Shown in pieces: positions 52,766 through 62,477 of a DNA stretch of 64,000 bases. How positions within the stretch are numbered: position 1 is the first letter of the stretch; the number at the start of each line of letters is the position of its first letter. The notes beneath the pieces are model-generated. The model did not search any database. It saw only the letters and a list, made by a program, of their open reading frames with translations, and was not told where the DNA came from. The translations under genes were made by a program, and so were the position numbers. The stretch is from Candidatus Saccharimonadota bacterium (GTDB lineage: Bacteria; Patescibacteriota; Saccharimonadia; Saccharimonadales; UBA4665), in the NCBI GenBank assembly GCA_028286345.1, contig JAQBRT010000001.1, positions 692,567 to 756,566 of the forward strand. The letters run 5' to 3'.

Positions 52766-53528
52766 GCAGACGGCGGATAAGCCATTATTCCCGGACCTTT
52801 TGTGGAGCCGGCCAGAAAACCGCACCCACGCCGGTAAACTCCTGGTGATTGGCGGCAATGCCTACGGCTTTGCGGCGCCAGCGCTGGCGTTCACCGAGGC
52901 AAGCAAAGCAGGCATTGGCAGCACGCACGTTTTGCTGCCTGAACATGTTCAAAAATTGCTGCCTAAGGGCTTTTTTGCAGCCGATTTTGCCCCAAGCACC
53001 CCAAGTGGCAGCTTTGCCAAAAACGCCCTCAGCGAGATGCTCGCCCACGCCCAGTGGGCTGATGGGGTACTGCTCGCCGGCGACCTAGGTCGTAACAGCG
53101 AAACGGCCATAGCCCTGGAGCAGTTCTCCCAAAAATACAGTGGGCAACTTACCATTACCCAGGATGCAGCCGACTATTTTATAAATAACCCGGCAACGGT
53201 TTTACAGCGCCCAGAAACCACACTTGTCATTAGCTTTGCCCAGCTGCGCCGGCTCGGTATCCAGGCCAAGTTCGCCAAGGCGTTTACGTTCGATATGGAC
53301 TTTTTCCCGCTCATCGAAGCGCTGCACGATTTTACAGAAGCTCACGGGATCACTCTTGTTACAAAGCATAATGACCGGATTTTCGTTGCCCACAGGGGCG
53401 AGGTGAGCGACACTAAGCTAGATGCTGATATGCCGGTATGGCGCGTGCATACAGCCGCTCATGTTGCCACCTGGCAGGCCCAAAACCCTAGTAAGCCATT
53501 TGAAGCATCAACAACTGCCATTCTTTGA
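52746..53528 (+). CDS. NAD(P)HX dehydratase-like ribokinase-fold protein
   Basis: A 260-aa protein like the C-terminal domain of YjeF. RTHAGKLLVIGGNAYGFAAP (about 26-45) is the typical start, GVLLAGDLGRNSETAIAL (about 106-123) the central glycine-rich region, and TLVTKHNDRIFVA a later strand. The last Asp-containing GTGDxL loop of active enzymes is not evident, so repair of hydrated NAD(P)H is uncertain. It overlaps the preceding gene by 20 nt. Confidence 0.65.
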   Translation: MQNYWSRQTADKPLFPDLLWSRPENRTHAGKLLVIGGNAYGFAAPALAFTEASKAGIGSTHVLLPEHVQKLLPKGFFAADFAPSTPSGSFAKNALSEMLAHAQWADGVLLAGDLGRNSETAIALEQFSQKYSGQLTITQDAADYFINNPATVLQRPETTLVISFAQLRRLGIQAKFAKAFTFDMDFFPLIEALHDFTEAHGITLVTKHNDRIFVAHRGEVSDTKLDADMPVWRVHTAAHVATWQAQNPSKPFEASTTAIL

Positions 53529-53532
53529 TTGC

Positions 53533-53619
53533 TGGTACCGCGAGCCGGACTTGAACCGGCAAGTCCCAAGGGACACCAGATTTTGAGTCTAGCGTGTCTA
53601 CCAATTCCACCATCGCGGC
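53533..53619 (-). tRNA. tRNA-Leu(CAA)
   Basis: Minus strand, GCCGCGA acceptor pairs with TCGCGGT (one G-T), discriminator A then CCA. Anticodon loop CTCAAAA gives CAA. A long variable arm (TGTCCCTTGGGACT) is present, as in Leu tRNAs. Confidence 0.96.
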
Positions 53620-53731
53620 ACAAGCAATAAAAAAATGTTTTAAAAAGTGCTGCCAATGCTGTTCAAAGGCGTAGGTTACAGGGGAAAATTGTACTATACT
53701 TGCAGAGTAAAGGCTAGCATTAGCAATATTT

Positions 53732-54988
53732 ATGGCAACTGACCACAACCAACTATTTAACGGCTACCAGCCGCAAGACACTTCAAACGAAGATGCCGCG
53801 GCTTTGATTCGCCAAAAAGTTGAGCAGCTGTACAACCAAGAGCCAAGTGCCAGGGAAGAACTGCAAGAAGCCCAAGCCGTTAAGCACCAGAGTAGGCACC
53901 AAAAGTTTATGTACGAGCTAGGCACCTCGGGAAAGGATCTGGCAAGCGTACAAACCGAGTGGCATACCTATTACCAAAGCCTGCCCGATGAGGAAAAACA
54001 CCAGGTATGGCAGGAGTTCTACAGTAGCCACGATGTTATCGGCCAACAGCCGGCACCGGCACCGGAAGTCACCAGCCGTAAAAAATCCGTTCAGCGCCAC
54101 AGCAAAAAACTCCGTGATGTCCGTTCGGTTGATGATGTCCGCAAAACGATTAAGCATAATGTTAGCGCCGGCGGTAAACTTACCGCCAAACACCACTTGC
54201 AATCAATATTATTTGGCCTGGGCATGGGTGCACTGGTTATGATCGTAGTGCTGTTTGGTTTATTTAACGAGATTTTCTTGGCACCACTCTACCAACCTAG
54301 CCGCCACGCTAGCGCCACGCCAATTATTACGGATGTTAGCGGGGCAGCACCCACTGACAAAAACGAAGTTATTATCCCCAAAATTAACCTCGAAATTCCT
54401 GTTGACTACACCCAGCAAACAATTGATGAGACTAATATTGAGGCCGGCCTAGAGAATGGCATAGTCCACTATCCAATTACCGCCAAGCCGGGCGAAAACG
54501 GCAATGCCGCTTTCTTTGGCCACTCTTCCAGCAACATCTTTAATAAGGGCAAATATAAGTTCGCATTTGTGCTACTGCACGCCATTACGCCAGGCGACAC
54601 ATTTTATATTACCTACAATAAAAAGGTTTACGTCTACAAAGTTATTAGCCGCACCATCGTCGACCCAAGCGATGTTGGCGTACTCGACCCGGTGCCTGGG
54701 CAAACCGCCACTGCCACGCTTATAACCTGCGACCCACCGGGCACTAGCTTGAGGCGCTTGGTGGTTGTTGGGCAGCAAATTAGCCCAAGCCCAACCACCA
54801 ATACGGCTGCAACAACGGTTGCTCCGCTTGGAGGCACCCGTGCGCCAACGGCTCTACCAGGCAATGGCCGCACACTAGGCGGGCGCTTACTTGCCTCAAG
54901 CTTTGGAAAGTTTGGCTTAACCGTAGCTGCTATAGTCGTGATCGCCGGGGTATACCGCCGTACCCAGCAGCACCGCATGCCTCGCTAA
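53732..54988 (+). CDS. Sortase (class E/D-like) with N-terminal cytoplasmic domain
   Basis: A 418-aa protein. The first 150 residues are hydrophilic and helical, then a transmembrane helix (about 157-178) and an external sortase domain. Catalytic His is in AAFFGHSSS (about 250-258), Cys in ATLITCDPPGT (about 328-338) and Arg in SLRRLVVVG. A second hydrophobic segment ends the protein (about 390-408). It joins surface proteins to each other or to the cell wall; no pilin gene is adjacent in the window. Confidence 0.92.
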   Translation: MATDHNQLFNGYQPQDTSNEDAAALIRQKVEQLYNQEPSAREELQEAQAVKHQSRHQKFMYELGTSGKDLASVQTEWHTYYQSLPDEEKHQVWQEFYSSHDVIGQQPAPAPEVTSRKKSVQRHSKKLRDVRSVDDVRKTIKHNVSAGGKLTAKHHLQSILFGLGMGALVMIVVLFGLFNEIFLAPLYQPSRHASATPIITDVSGAAPTDKNEVIIPKINLEIPVDYTQQTIDETNIEAGLENGIVHYPITAKPGENGNAAFFGHSSSNIFNKGKYKFAFVLLHAITPGDTFYITYNKKVYVYKVISRTIVDPSDVGVLDPVPGQTATATLITCDPPGTSLRRLVVVGQQISPSPTTNTAATTVAPLGGTRAPTALPGNGRTLGGRLLASSFGKFGLTVAAIVVIAGVYRRTQQHRMPR

Positions 54989-56466
54989 AGATCGGCAGGG
55001 ATGAGGATTGGAGTCTGTACTAGCGCTGTACGATTGCCGGCAACCTCGGCATTTTGCAGGGTGTACAGGTATTTATAATCCGGTGAAAAGACTGGTTTGT
55101 AGTTTGGTTCGCTACTAACCAGTGTGCGCGAGTTGGCTTTATCGTAATCAAAGATGACTAGTTTGCCACCACTAACGTAATCAATACGGTCGCCGTCCAT
55201 CCAATTAGCATGGGCTTGCGGGGCGTCGAGCGGGGCAGCCATAGTGTAATTAAAGCCATGCTTATTTAAGACGTCGTAGACGGCTATTTGGGAACCGTTT
55301 TCGGCCATCACATACTGGGTTGAGTCACTAAAGCTGACGTAATTTGGCTGCGTCACGTGTAGTACTTGTACCGGTACTGGCAAGTGGTTGGCCCGGCTTT
55401 GGATCTGGCTAATTGGGTCCTTATAGACATACACGCGCTCATCGGCATGCGAGCCGCAGACCACATATAAAGTGCCACTGTACTCGGTCAGGTTAACTAC
55501 ATAGAGTTCGCTGGCGGTCACCGTGCGTACGGTATAGGTTTGGGTGGCTACCTTGAGTTTGATCAGCGTCTTGCCGGCCGGCGCACCAACATCGGTAGCG
55601 TAAAGTATAGTGTTTGTGCCATAAGATTGGTAAGCCAGCACGTGGTCAGCAACGGCAACCGGCGTGGCGTCTTTAAGCGTGGTTGATTGCAGGGTTTTAT
55701 CGCTGTTCCAGAGGTAGTATTGGTCGTATTTACGGTTATTGAGCGTTAGCTTGGTGGGCGATGCGCTAAGGTTGTTATTTAAGTTCAAGGACTCAGCCGG
55801 CGATGAACGGTCGAGTAAGATATATTCAAGTTTGTCATCATAATTATGCTGCAGCAGGACATGTCGGTTGTCGTCTGCCCATTCGGCAACTTGCCAACTT
55901 TCGCTGGTAGTCGGGCTGGTAACGACCGCTGCCGGTAAGCTGATGGTACTAGATGTTTTGGTCGGGTTCTTAAGGTCATACAGGGTAAAGTTGTGCGTGC
56001 TGTCGGCCTGTGAAACCAGCAGCCAACGGCGGTCCAAGCTTTGTGAAGCAATGGCCGGCTTGCCAGTAAGTGTATCGAGTGTGGTCGAGGTCAATTTGGT
56101 AGGGAAGAGCCGCGGGTAATCAAAGCGTTCAACACTGGCGCCATCCAAGACTACATTGCGCTGCCAGCTCTGGTAGCCAGGTTTGCGTAACTCAACTTTG
56201 TAAACATTTGAAGGCAAGTAGAGCCGGGTATTGGTCTTTTCGCTGCGCAAGGTACCGTTGAGGTAAATCTGCGCTTTGCCCGGTACGCTCGATAGGTAAA
56301 GGAAACCGTTCTGAATAATGGCACCGTTTTTGTCCACGCCATAGCCACCGCTAGCCTGGTAAAACAACACGAGGGCAGCAATAATAATCGCAAAAGTCAC
56401 CAAAATATATCCTATAAATAATAGGATGCGGTGCTGTTTCATTTTTTCTGGGTCTACGTAATCCAT
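54985..56466 (-). CDS. PEGA-domain membrane protein with propeller-like repeats
   Basis: A 493-aa protein. A transmembrane helix near residues 14-37 is followed by a PEGA-like domain (GFLYLSSVPGKAQIYLNGTL, KPGYQSWQRNVVLDG, about 50-115). The rest consists of beta-rich repeats (about 120-493) suggesting a propeller or WD40-like fold. It is outward facing. ATG at 56466 was chosen because a -10-like TATGCT (about 56503-56508) lies just upstream. A 7-bp-plus hairpin (56470-56502) lies immediately before the start codon. Confidence 0.75.
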   Translation of the reverse strand: MDYVDPEKMKQHRILLFIGYILVTFAIIIAALVLFYQASGGYGVDKNGAIIQNGFLYLSSVPGKAQIYLNGTLRSEKTNTRLYLPSNVYKVELRKPGYQSWQRNVVLDGASVERFDYPRLFPTKLTSTTLDTLTGKPAIASQSLDRRWLLVSQADSTHNFTLYDLKNPTKTSSTISLPAAVVTSPTTSESWQVAEWADDNRHVLLQHNYDDKLEYILLDRSSPAESLNLNNNLSASPTKLTLNNRKYDQYYLWNSDKTLQSTTLKDATPVAVADHVLAYQSYGTNTILYATDVGAPAGKTLIKLKVATQTYTVRTVTASELYVVNLTEYSGTLYVVCGSHADERVYVYKDPISQIQSRANHLPVPVQVLHVTQPNYVSFSDSTQYVMAENGSQIAVYDVLNKHGFNYTMAAPLDAPQAHANWMDGDRIDYVSGGKLVIFDYDKANSRTLVSSEPNYKPVFSPDYKYLYTLQNAEVAGNRTALVQTPILIPADL

Positions 56467-56469
56467 AAT

Positions 56470-56502
56470 GCAAGTGAGCGCTTTTGGCGCGAGCGCACTT
56501 GC
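56470..56502. promoter_or_regulatory. Hairpin directly upstream of the PEGA gene start
   Basis: GCAAGTG (56470-56476) pairs with CACTTGC (56496-56502), with an inner CGCT/AGCG stem. The predicted mRNA 5' end of the PEGA gene is near 56496, so the hairpin would occupy the leader. Confidence 0.45.
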
Positions 56503-56550
56503 AGCATAGCATAAGAGGCGGTAAGATGAGAGTGAAATTACTACAACAAA

Positions 56551-57594
56551 ATGACTGCTCAAAAGAACACCATCAAAATCAACGGCCAGCACTATGATAC
56601 GAGCACTGGTGATGCCATTGCTGTTACCGTAAAAAAGGCGTCGGGCAAAGCACCGGCCATAACTCCTGTAACGATCAAAAAGCCAATCATGGACGTTAAG
56701 CGGGCCTCACCCCGGCACACTGCTGCCCATAAGCCCGAATCAGGCAAAACCCTAATGCGCCAAGCCGTTAAGAAGCCAGCGCCAGTTAAAAGCGCAGTTA
56801 AATCGAAATCGAAGCCGACTCACAGTACGCCCATCGTTATTAATAGCTCCACGCCAGCAGTCAGCCCAGAAAAGCTCAAACAGGCCCAGGCTGTGCCAAA
56901 AAGCCAGCTTATTACGCACTTTGCCACGACTAGCGTCGTACCGGTTGCTAACCACCCACACGCTGTTAAGCCAGCCCATCCCCCTAAGCCAGCCGCCGTT
57001 ATAGATATCAAGCCTCGGCCCGTAGCCGTAGCAGAGCCTCTACCATCGGCAGACATTTTCCAAAATGCCCTAAGGCAAGCAAATTCCCACGAGCAACCAA
57101 AAGTTACTGCCAAGCACAAAAAACAGCGCTCAAAGGGTAAACGCTTGGGTATGCGCCTAGCTACTACCAGCCTATCTGTTTTACTACTTGCTGGTTTTGT
57201 AGCCTACCAAAATATGTCTCAGATCAATATCCACCTGGCTGCCAAAAAGGCCGGCTTTGCCGCCTCATTGCCAAGCTATAAGCCATCTGGCTTTTCAGTT
57301 GGCGCTTTCACTTACAGCCCAGGTGTAGTGAACGTCAAATACCACAGCAACAGCGACCAGCGCAGCTATGCCGTCACCGAAAAGACCTCCAATTGGGATG
57401 ACCAAACCCTCCGCGAACAGTTTGTAGCCACCAAGGGCGGCGACTCGTACGAAGTAGTCCAAACAGCCGGCCGCACCATCTACGTCTACGGCCAGAAGAA
57501 CGCCACCTGGGTAGCAGACGGCGTCTGGTACAACGTCCAGACCAACGGCTCCCTCAGCAGCCACCAGCTCATTGAGCTGGCTGCCAGCATCTAG
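56551..57594 (+). CDS. Membrane protein with Lys/Pro/Ala-rich cytoplasmic region and DUF4367-like domain
   Basis: A 347-aa protein. Residues 1-195 are disordered, basic and rich in Lys, Pro and Ala (VIDIKPRPVAVAEPLPS is an island). One transmembrane helix (about 207-226) precedes a C-terminal external domain of about 115 aa with SYKPSGFSVGAFTYSPG, YAVTEKTSNWDDQ and TIYVYGQKNATWV. This is like the DUF4367 fold of sporulation/anti-sigma-type proteins. TAAGAT lies about 30 nt before the ATG. Possibly an envelope sensor. Confidence 0.65.
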   Translation: MTAQKNTIKINGQHYDTSTGDAIAVTVKKASGKAPAITPVTIKKPIMDVKRASPRHTAAHKPESGKTLMRQAVKKPAPVKSAVKSKSKPTHSTPIVINSSTPAVSPEKLKQAQAVPKSQLITHFATTSVVPVANHPHAVKPAHPPKPAAVIDIKPRPVAVAEPLPSADIFQNALRQANSHEQPKVTAKHKKQRSKGKRLGMRLATTSLSVLLLAGFVAYQNMSQINIHLAAKKAGFAASLPSYKPSGFSVGAFTYSPGVVNVKYHSNSDQRSYAVTEKTSNWDDQTLREQFVATKGGDSYEVVQTAGRTIYVYGQKNATWVADGVWYNVQTNGSLSSHQLIELAASI

Positions 57595-57628
57595 CTTCAG
57601 AGGTAGTTTTCTCCTATAATGGGCAGCA

Positions 57629-59056
57629 ATGAAGCCTATTAGAACCCGTTTCGCGCCCAGCCCAACCGGCTTTCTGCATGTTGGTGGTATCCGCACCGCG
57701 TTGTTTGCCTGGTTGGTAGCCCGGCAATCAGGCGGCCAGTTTGTGCTGCGCTTTGAAGACACCGATAAAAAACGCGAGGTTGAGGGTGCCCGCCAACACC
57801 TGATTGAGTGCTTGCGCACCCTCGGCCTTATGTACGACGAAGGCCCGGACATTGGCGGCCCGCACGCACCCTATGTTCAAAGCGAGCGCCTAGAAAGCTA
57901 CAAGCGGTGGGCCCAGAAGCTAATAGATAGTGGCCGCGCCTACGCCGACCCATACACCCCAGAAGAAGTCCAAGCTTTCCGTGAGCAAGCCCAAAAAGAC
58001 AAAAAGCCATTCCTATACCGCAATCACCGCCCGGAAACGCCACCGGCATGGGACGGCACTAGGCCACTGCGCTTTAAATCAGATCCCAAAGCCTACGAGC
58101 GCCACGACGAGGTAATGGGCGACCTTAAAACCGGCCCAGAAGTAGTTGACGACTTTATCCTGATCAAATCAGACGGCTACCCAACCTATAACTTTGCCCA
58201 CATCATCGATGACACCGAAATGGAAATAGACCTGATCATCCGCGGCCAGGAGTTTTTGGCCAGCGTGCCAAACTACCTTAACTTATATGAAGCGCTCGGG
58301 TTAATACCACCAAAAATGGCCACAATGCCGCATGTCCTTGGCCCGGATGGCAACAAAAAACTCAGCAAACGTGACGGTGCCAAAGATGTCCTCGACTACG
58401 TCCGTGAAGGCTTCCTGCCAGAGACACTCCTCAACTTTATTGCCTCGCTTGGCTGGAACGATGCCACCGAACAAGAAGTCTTTAGCGTCCAGGAGCTTGT
58501 AGAAAAGTTTAGCCTCAGCCACGTCCAGAAGAGCGGGGCACGCTTTGATGACAAGCGACTGCTATGGATGAACGGCTCCCATATCCGTGAACTTGAGCTT
58601 GATGACCTGTATCAGCGCAGCGCCGGCTACTGGGGTCCAGAGGCGGCTGGAGCCAGTGACGACTACAAAAAGCAGGTCTTGGCACTAATCCAAGAACGGC
58701 TAAAATACTTGGCCGAAATCCCCGAGCTCACCAAGTTCTTCTTTGTTGACCTGCCAGTTAACGGGAGCCTAATCAGCGAGCATAAACAGCTCAAAAAAGT
58801 TGACCAAGGCGAACTCAAAAACTTATTACAGCAGGCGCGCGACGTTTTAGCAGAATCTGACTTTAGCGTACAGGACCTCACCGACCGTCTCAACCAACTC
58901 CTCGAAACCACCGGCCAAAAGCCAGCAGTACTGTTTAGCTTGGTGCGAATTGCCACCACCCAGGCGCCAGCTAGCCCGGGCTTAGCTGAAAGTTTGGCCT
59001 TATTAGGCAAAGAGCGCTCCCTGGGGCGCATCGACCAACAGCTCGCAGCCCTGTAA
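57629..59056 (+). CDS. gltX: Glutamyl-tRNA synthetase
   Basis: A 475-aa class I enzyme. FAPSPTGFLHVGGIRTALF (8-26) has the HIGH-type motif (HVGG), and KKLSKRDGAKDV (about 243-254) has KLSKR. LIRGQEFLASVPNYL and the helical anticodon-binding half are normal. It charges tRNA-Glu, and probably tRNA-Gln for amidotransfer. TATAAT ends 8 nt before the ATG. Confidence 0.97.
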   Translation: MKPIRTRFAPSPTGFLHVGGIRTALFAWLVARQSGGQFVLRFEDTDKKREVEGARQHLIECLRTLGLMYDEGPDIGGPHAPYVQSERLESYKRWAQKLIDSGRAYADPYTPEEVQAFREQAQKDKKPFLYRNHRPETPPAWDGTRPLRFKSDPKAYERHDEVMGDLKTGPEVVDDFILIKSDGYPTYNFAHIIDDTEMEIDLIIRGQEFLASVPNYLNLYEALGLIPPKMATMPHVLGPDGNKKLSKRDGAKDVLDYVREGFLPETLLNFIASLGWNDATEQEVFSVQELVEKFSLSHVQKSGARFDDKRLLWMNGSHIRELELDDLYQRSAGYWGPEAAGASDDYKKQVLALIQERLKYLAEIPELTKFFFVDLPVNGSLISEHKQLKKVDQGELKNLLQQARDVLAESDFSVQDLTDRLNQLLETTGQKPAVLFSLVRIATTQAPASPGLAESLALLGKERSLGRIDQQLAAL

Positions 59057-59087
59057 TTTACATAAGCAGTTTGCTATACTGGACAAC

Positions 59088-60347
59088 ATGATTAGTGACT
59101 TTAAGCTGCCGAAGAAGGCAGTAAAGTCTCCGCAACCGGGCACCGCAGAAACCAACACCGACGCAGAGCAAAAAAAACCAGCCAACAAGGATGTAAAAGC
59201 CGAAGATTTCCGCACACCTGAAGAAATCGCGGCCGAAGATGAACTGATGGCCAGTGTTACCACTGAACCAACAGAGGAAAAAACACCAAAAACCCTGCCA
59301 CACTGGCTACCCAGCAAGCGGGTACTACTGATTACTGGGGCTGTTATCCTGGTCGGCAGTATAGGCGCTTCAGCCTTTCTTTTAACCCGCCCAAACAAGC
59401 CGCTAGCATCGGCGCCAATTGTGCATGTAGCCAAGAAAAAAGTACCGCCAAAACCTACGACGGTGCCTTCGGCCCTAAGCGGCCTACAAGTTGACCCGTC
59501 CGCTAATGGCCGGCCCGTAATTGGCGTCATGGTCGAAAACAGCCTAGATGCCCGGCCACAGTCCGGCCTCAGCCAGGCAAGTATCGTTTTTGAAGCCATC
59601 GCCGAAGGCGGCATTACCCGCTTCCTGGCCTTATTCCAAGATACCCAGCCCGGCAACATCGGCCCAATCCGCTCCGCCCGGCCATATTATGTCCAGTGGG
59701 CACTCGGCTTTAACGCCGGCTATGCTCACGTTGGTGGCAGTCCAGAAGCCCTAGCCGATGTTAAAGCTTGGGGTGTCCGAGACCTCGACCAGTTCTACAA
59801 TGGTGGCTCCTATCATCGCACTACCGACCGGGCGGCACCACACAATGTTTATACCTCAGAGAGCACCTTAAATGACCTTGCCGTTAGCAAGGGCTACACT
59901 AGCAGCACCTTTACCAGCTTCCCACGTAAGGCAGACGCCGTTAGCAAAGTCCCAACTGCTAAAAGCGTCAACCTGACGATGTCAGGACCATCATTTAACG
60001 TCCACTATGACTACGACGCGGCAACCAACAGCTACAAGCGCAGCGAGGGCGGGGCACCGCACCTAGACGCCGAAGGCTCAGTCCAGCTCAGTCCCAAAGT
60101 AGTTGTGGCGCTGGTTATGCAATACGGCTTTAAGTCTGATGGCTACCACTCAGACTACAACACGCTCGGCAGTGGCCAAATGTACGTCTTCCAAGACGGC
60201 GTCGTAACCGAAGGACAGTGGAGCAAGCCCGATAACACTACCCAGTTCACCTTTACCGATGCCGCTGGCAAGCCTTTAGCCCTCAACCCGGGCCAAACCT
60301 GGATTACGGCCGTCAGTGCCGCCAGCAACGTAAGCTACACCCCGTAA
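59088..60347 (+). CDS. DUF3048 (YerB-like) membrane protein
   Basis: A 419-aa protein. The N-terminus is cytoplasmic and charged (about 1-75), a transmembrane helix follows (about 80-100), then a DUF3048 domain: GVMVENSLDARPQSGLSQAS, AEGGITRFLALFQDT and GPIRSARPYYVQWALGFNAG. Catalytic-like His in FNAGYAHVGGSPEAL. Family function in the envelope is unclear (YerB-like). TATACT ends 7 nt before the ATG. It precedes the histidine kinase by 6 bp. Confidence 0.9.
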   Translation: MISDFKLPKKAVKSPQPGTAETNTDAEQKKPANKDVKAEDFRTPEEIAAEDELMASVTTEPTEEKTPKTLPHWLPSKRVLLITGAVILVGSIGASAFLLTRPNKPLASAPIVHVAKKKVPPKPTTVPSALSGLQVDPSANGRPVIGVMVENSLDARPQSGLSQASIVFEAIAEGGITRFLALFQDTQPGNIGPIRSARPYYVQWALGFNAGYAHVGGSPEALADVKAWGVRDLDQFYNGGSYHRTTDRAAPHNVYTSESTLNDLAVSKGYTSSTFTSFPRKADAVSKVPTAKSVNLTMSGPSFNVHYDYDAATNSYKRSEGGAPHLDAEGSVQLSPKVVVALVMQYGFKSDGYHSDYNTLGSGQMYVFQDGVVTEGQWSKPDNTTQFTFTDAAGKPLALNPGQTWITAVSAASNVSYTP

Positions 60348-60353
60348 ACGACC

Positions 60354-61889
60354 ATGGACAACCTACAGGAACTCACCCGATCAATCCGCAACCGCCTGAT
60401 CATTTTTGTTACGGCCGAAAACCTGCTGATCATCTTTGGCTGGTTTGTAGTGGAACATTATGACCTACCGGGCTATGTCACGCTCTTAATCGCTATGGCA
60501 CCGGCATTAATCGCCAGCCCCTTTATTGTCCGTGGCATGACTAAAAGCGTCATGGCGCCGATTACCGCGCTCTGGCAGGCCGTATTACACCTTAGCCCAA
60601 CCCAGCACGGTATTGCCGCGCCCAAGATTGATAGCCTCAAGGTTGGCCGCGAGTTAGTTGCCAATTTAGTCGCTCAAATCTACCAACTGGCCGATGTCGC
60701 TGCCCACACCCAGGCAACCACCGCCGCCGAAGCCACTGATTTGCACCACAACTTCATTGCCAGCAACCTGCCACTGCCATTCTTTGTATTAAACGAGTCC
60801 GAGATTATCCAGTTTGCTAACCAAGCAGCTGCTAACTACATCGGCATGCAGGCCGACGAACTGATTGGCAAAAACGTCTATATGGCCCTAGATATGTCAT
60901 TCCCGTCCGAAGACACTTTCGATAGTTGGCTCAAGTCCGTTAAGGTCTCTAACGCTACTGCCAGCTCAAGCTGGGAGCGCGTCCGGCTCAATGTCCGCGA
61001 TAACCACCCAACCCGGCTGTTTGACCTGGCTGCTTACTACAATAAGGACAATACCTCCCACATGGAAACGTTGCTGGTGTTGTTTGACCACACCAAGCAG
61101 TACAGCCAAGATGACCAAGCCGTTAGTTTTGTGGCACTAAGCGTCCATGAGCTACGCACGCCGCTAACGCTGCTACGCGGTTACATCGAAGTCTTCGAAG
61201 AAGAGCTAGAAGGCAAGATCACCCCTGAACTTGATGACTTTATGCAAAAAATGAGCGCCCAAACTGAACAGCTGACAGCATTTGTAAATAACATCTTAAA
61301 TGTCGCCCGCGTCGAAGAAGACCAGCTCCAGCTCAAACTACAGACAGAGGACTGGGGAACCGTGCTCAAAGCGGCGCTCGACGGCATTAACCTGCGCGCC
61401 AAAGTCCGCGGCATCGAAATCCAGACCACCATTGCACCCGGCCTGCCGGCAGTGGGCATTGACCGCCTGAGCATCCACGAGGTCGTCAACAACCTGATCG
61501 ACAACGCCATCAAATACAGCGGCGAAAGCAAAGTTATAAAAGTTGACGCCCACATGAATAAAGAGGGCATGGTCGAAACCAGCGTCCAAGACTTTGGTCT
61601 TGGTATTAGCCCCAGCATTATGCCCAACTTATTTACTAAGTTTTACCGTGACCACCGTAACCGCGCCCAGATTGGAGGCACCGGGCTCGGCCTATTCCTC
61701 AGCAAAACCATCGTCACGGCCCACGGCGGCAACATTACTGTAGCCAGTAAGGAAGGGCAGGGCAGCACCTTTAGTTTCACCGTCATGCCATACACCCAGC
61801 TAACCGAGGAACTTAAGCAGTCCGAAAACAAGGAAATCATCCGCGGTGCCCACGGCTGGATCAAGAACCACTCGCTCTACCGCCGCTAA
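60354..61889 (+). CDS. Sensor histidine kinase with PAS domain
   Basis: A 511-aa membrane kinase. Two N-terminal helices (about 16-35 and 40-62), a linker, a PAS domain (about 130-240), HisKA with H-box SVHELRTPLTLLRGY (about 262-276), N-box NNLIDNAIKYSGESK (about 379-393), and G boxes DFGLGIS and GGTGLGLFLSK. It signals to the REC-only protein encoded next. It starts 6 bp after the DUF3048 gene, so envelope sensing is a reasonable inference. The short external loop between helices gives little space for a large ligand. Confidence 0.95.
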   Translation: MDNLQELTRSIRNRLIIFVTAENLLIIFGWFVVEHYDLPGYVTLLIAMAPALIASPFIVRGMTKSVMAPITALWQAVLHLSPTQHGIAAPKIDSLKVGRELVANLVAQIYQLADVAAHTQATTAAEATDLHHNFIASNLPLPFFVLNESEIIQFANQAAANYIGMQADELIGKNVYMALDMSFPSEDTFDSWLKSVKVSNATASSSWERVRLNVRDNHPTRLFDLAAYYNKDNTSHMETLLVLFDHTKQYSQDDQAVSFVALSVHELRTPLTLLRGYIEVFEEELEGKITPELDDFMQKMSAQTEQLTAFVNNILNVARVEEDQLQLKLQTEDWGTVLKAALDGINLRAKVRGIEIQTTIAPGLPAVGIDRLSIHEVVNNLIDNAIKYSGESKVIKVDAHMNKEGMVETSVQDFGLGISPSIMPNLFTKFYRDHRNRAQIGGTGLGLFLSKTIVTAHGGNITVASKEGQGSTFSFTVMPYTQLTEELKQSENKEIIRGAHGWIKNHSLYRR

Positions 61890-61906
61890 CCAGGTACAAT
61901 ACCAGC

Positions 61907-62323
61907 ATGCAATCAGACGACACACCAATCCCCGAAACCCCCAATCCTGCACCCGGCCGCAAAGTCTTATGTATCGAAGACGAACACTTCATTAGCGAAC
62001 TTTACGCCCGCTCCCTCACCAAAGGCGGCTATGAAGTCACCGTCATTCCTGATGGCGCCAAAGCCCTAATTGAAGCCCAGACTGATAAATATGACATCAT
62101 CCTGCTCGACCTAATGGTTCCTAACGTTACCGGTATCGAGATCCTGCGCGCCCTCCGTGACACCACCCAAACGCCGCAACTAAAAGCCAAAATTATCATC
62201 ACGACCAACCTAGACCAACGCGATGACGTCCGCGAAGACATCGAAAATAACGCCGATGCCTACCTAGTAAAGGCCGAACTGACACCGCACGAACTGGTCA
62301 ACTTCGTCAACACCGTCCAGTAG
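61907..62323 (+). CDS. Single-domain response regulator (REC only)
   Basis: A 138-aa receiver domain. Acidic pocket ED in CIEDEHF (about 22-28), phospho-acceptor Asp in IILLDLMVPN (about 64-73), then IITTNL and AYLVKAEL (Lys) as beta-4/beta-5 landmarks. No output domain, so it acts by protein-protein contact. A TACAAT hexamer ends 6 nt before the ATG; gene lies 17 bp after the kinase. Confidence 0.95.
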   Translation: MQSDDTPIPETPNPAPGRKVLCIEDEHFISELYARSLTKGGYEVTVIPDGAKALIEAQTDKYDIILLDLMVPNVTGIEILRALRDTTQTPQLKAKIIITTNLDQRDDVREDIENNADAYLVKAELTPHELVNFVNTVQ

Positions 62324-62477
62324 TTATTACCTAACTTTGCGGCCAATCTTTCTAGACAGCAATAGGCAGCTAAAACGTCAGCAATACTACATCGTTTTTT
62401 ATATATTTTCTTTGGCCACAACACCATAACCGATATAATAAGCGATATACCAACCCCTTTAGAAGGATAAAATAAAC

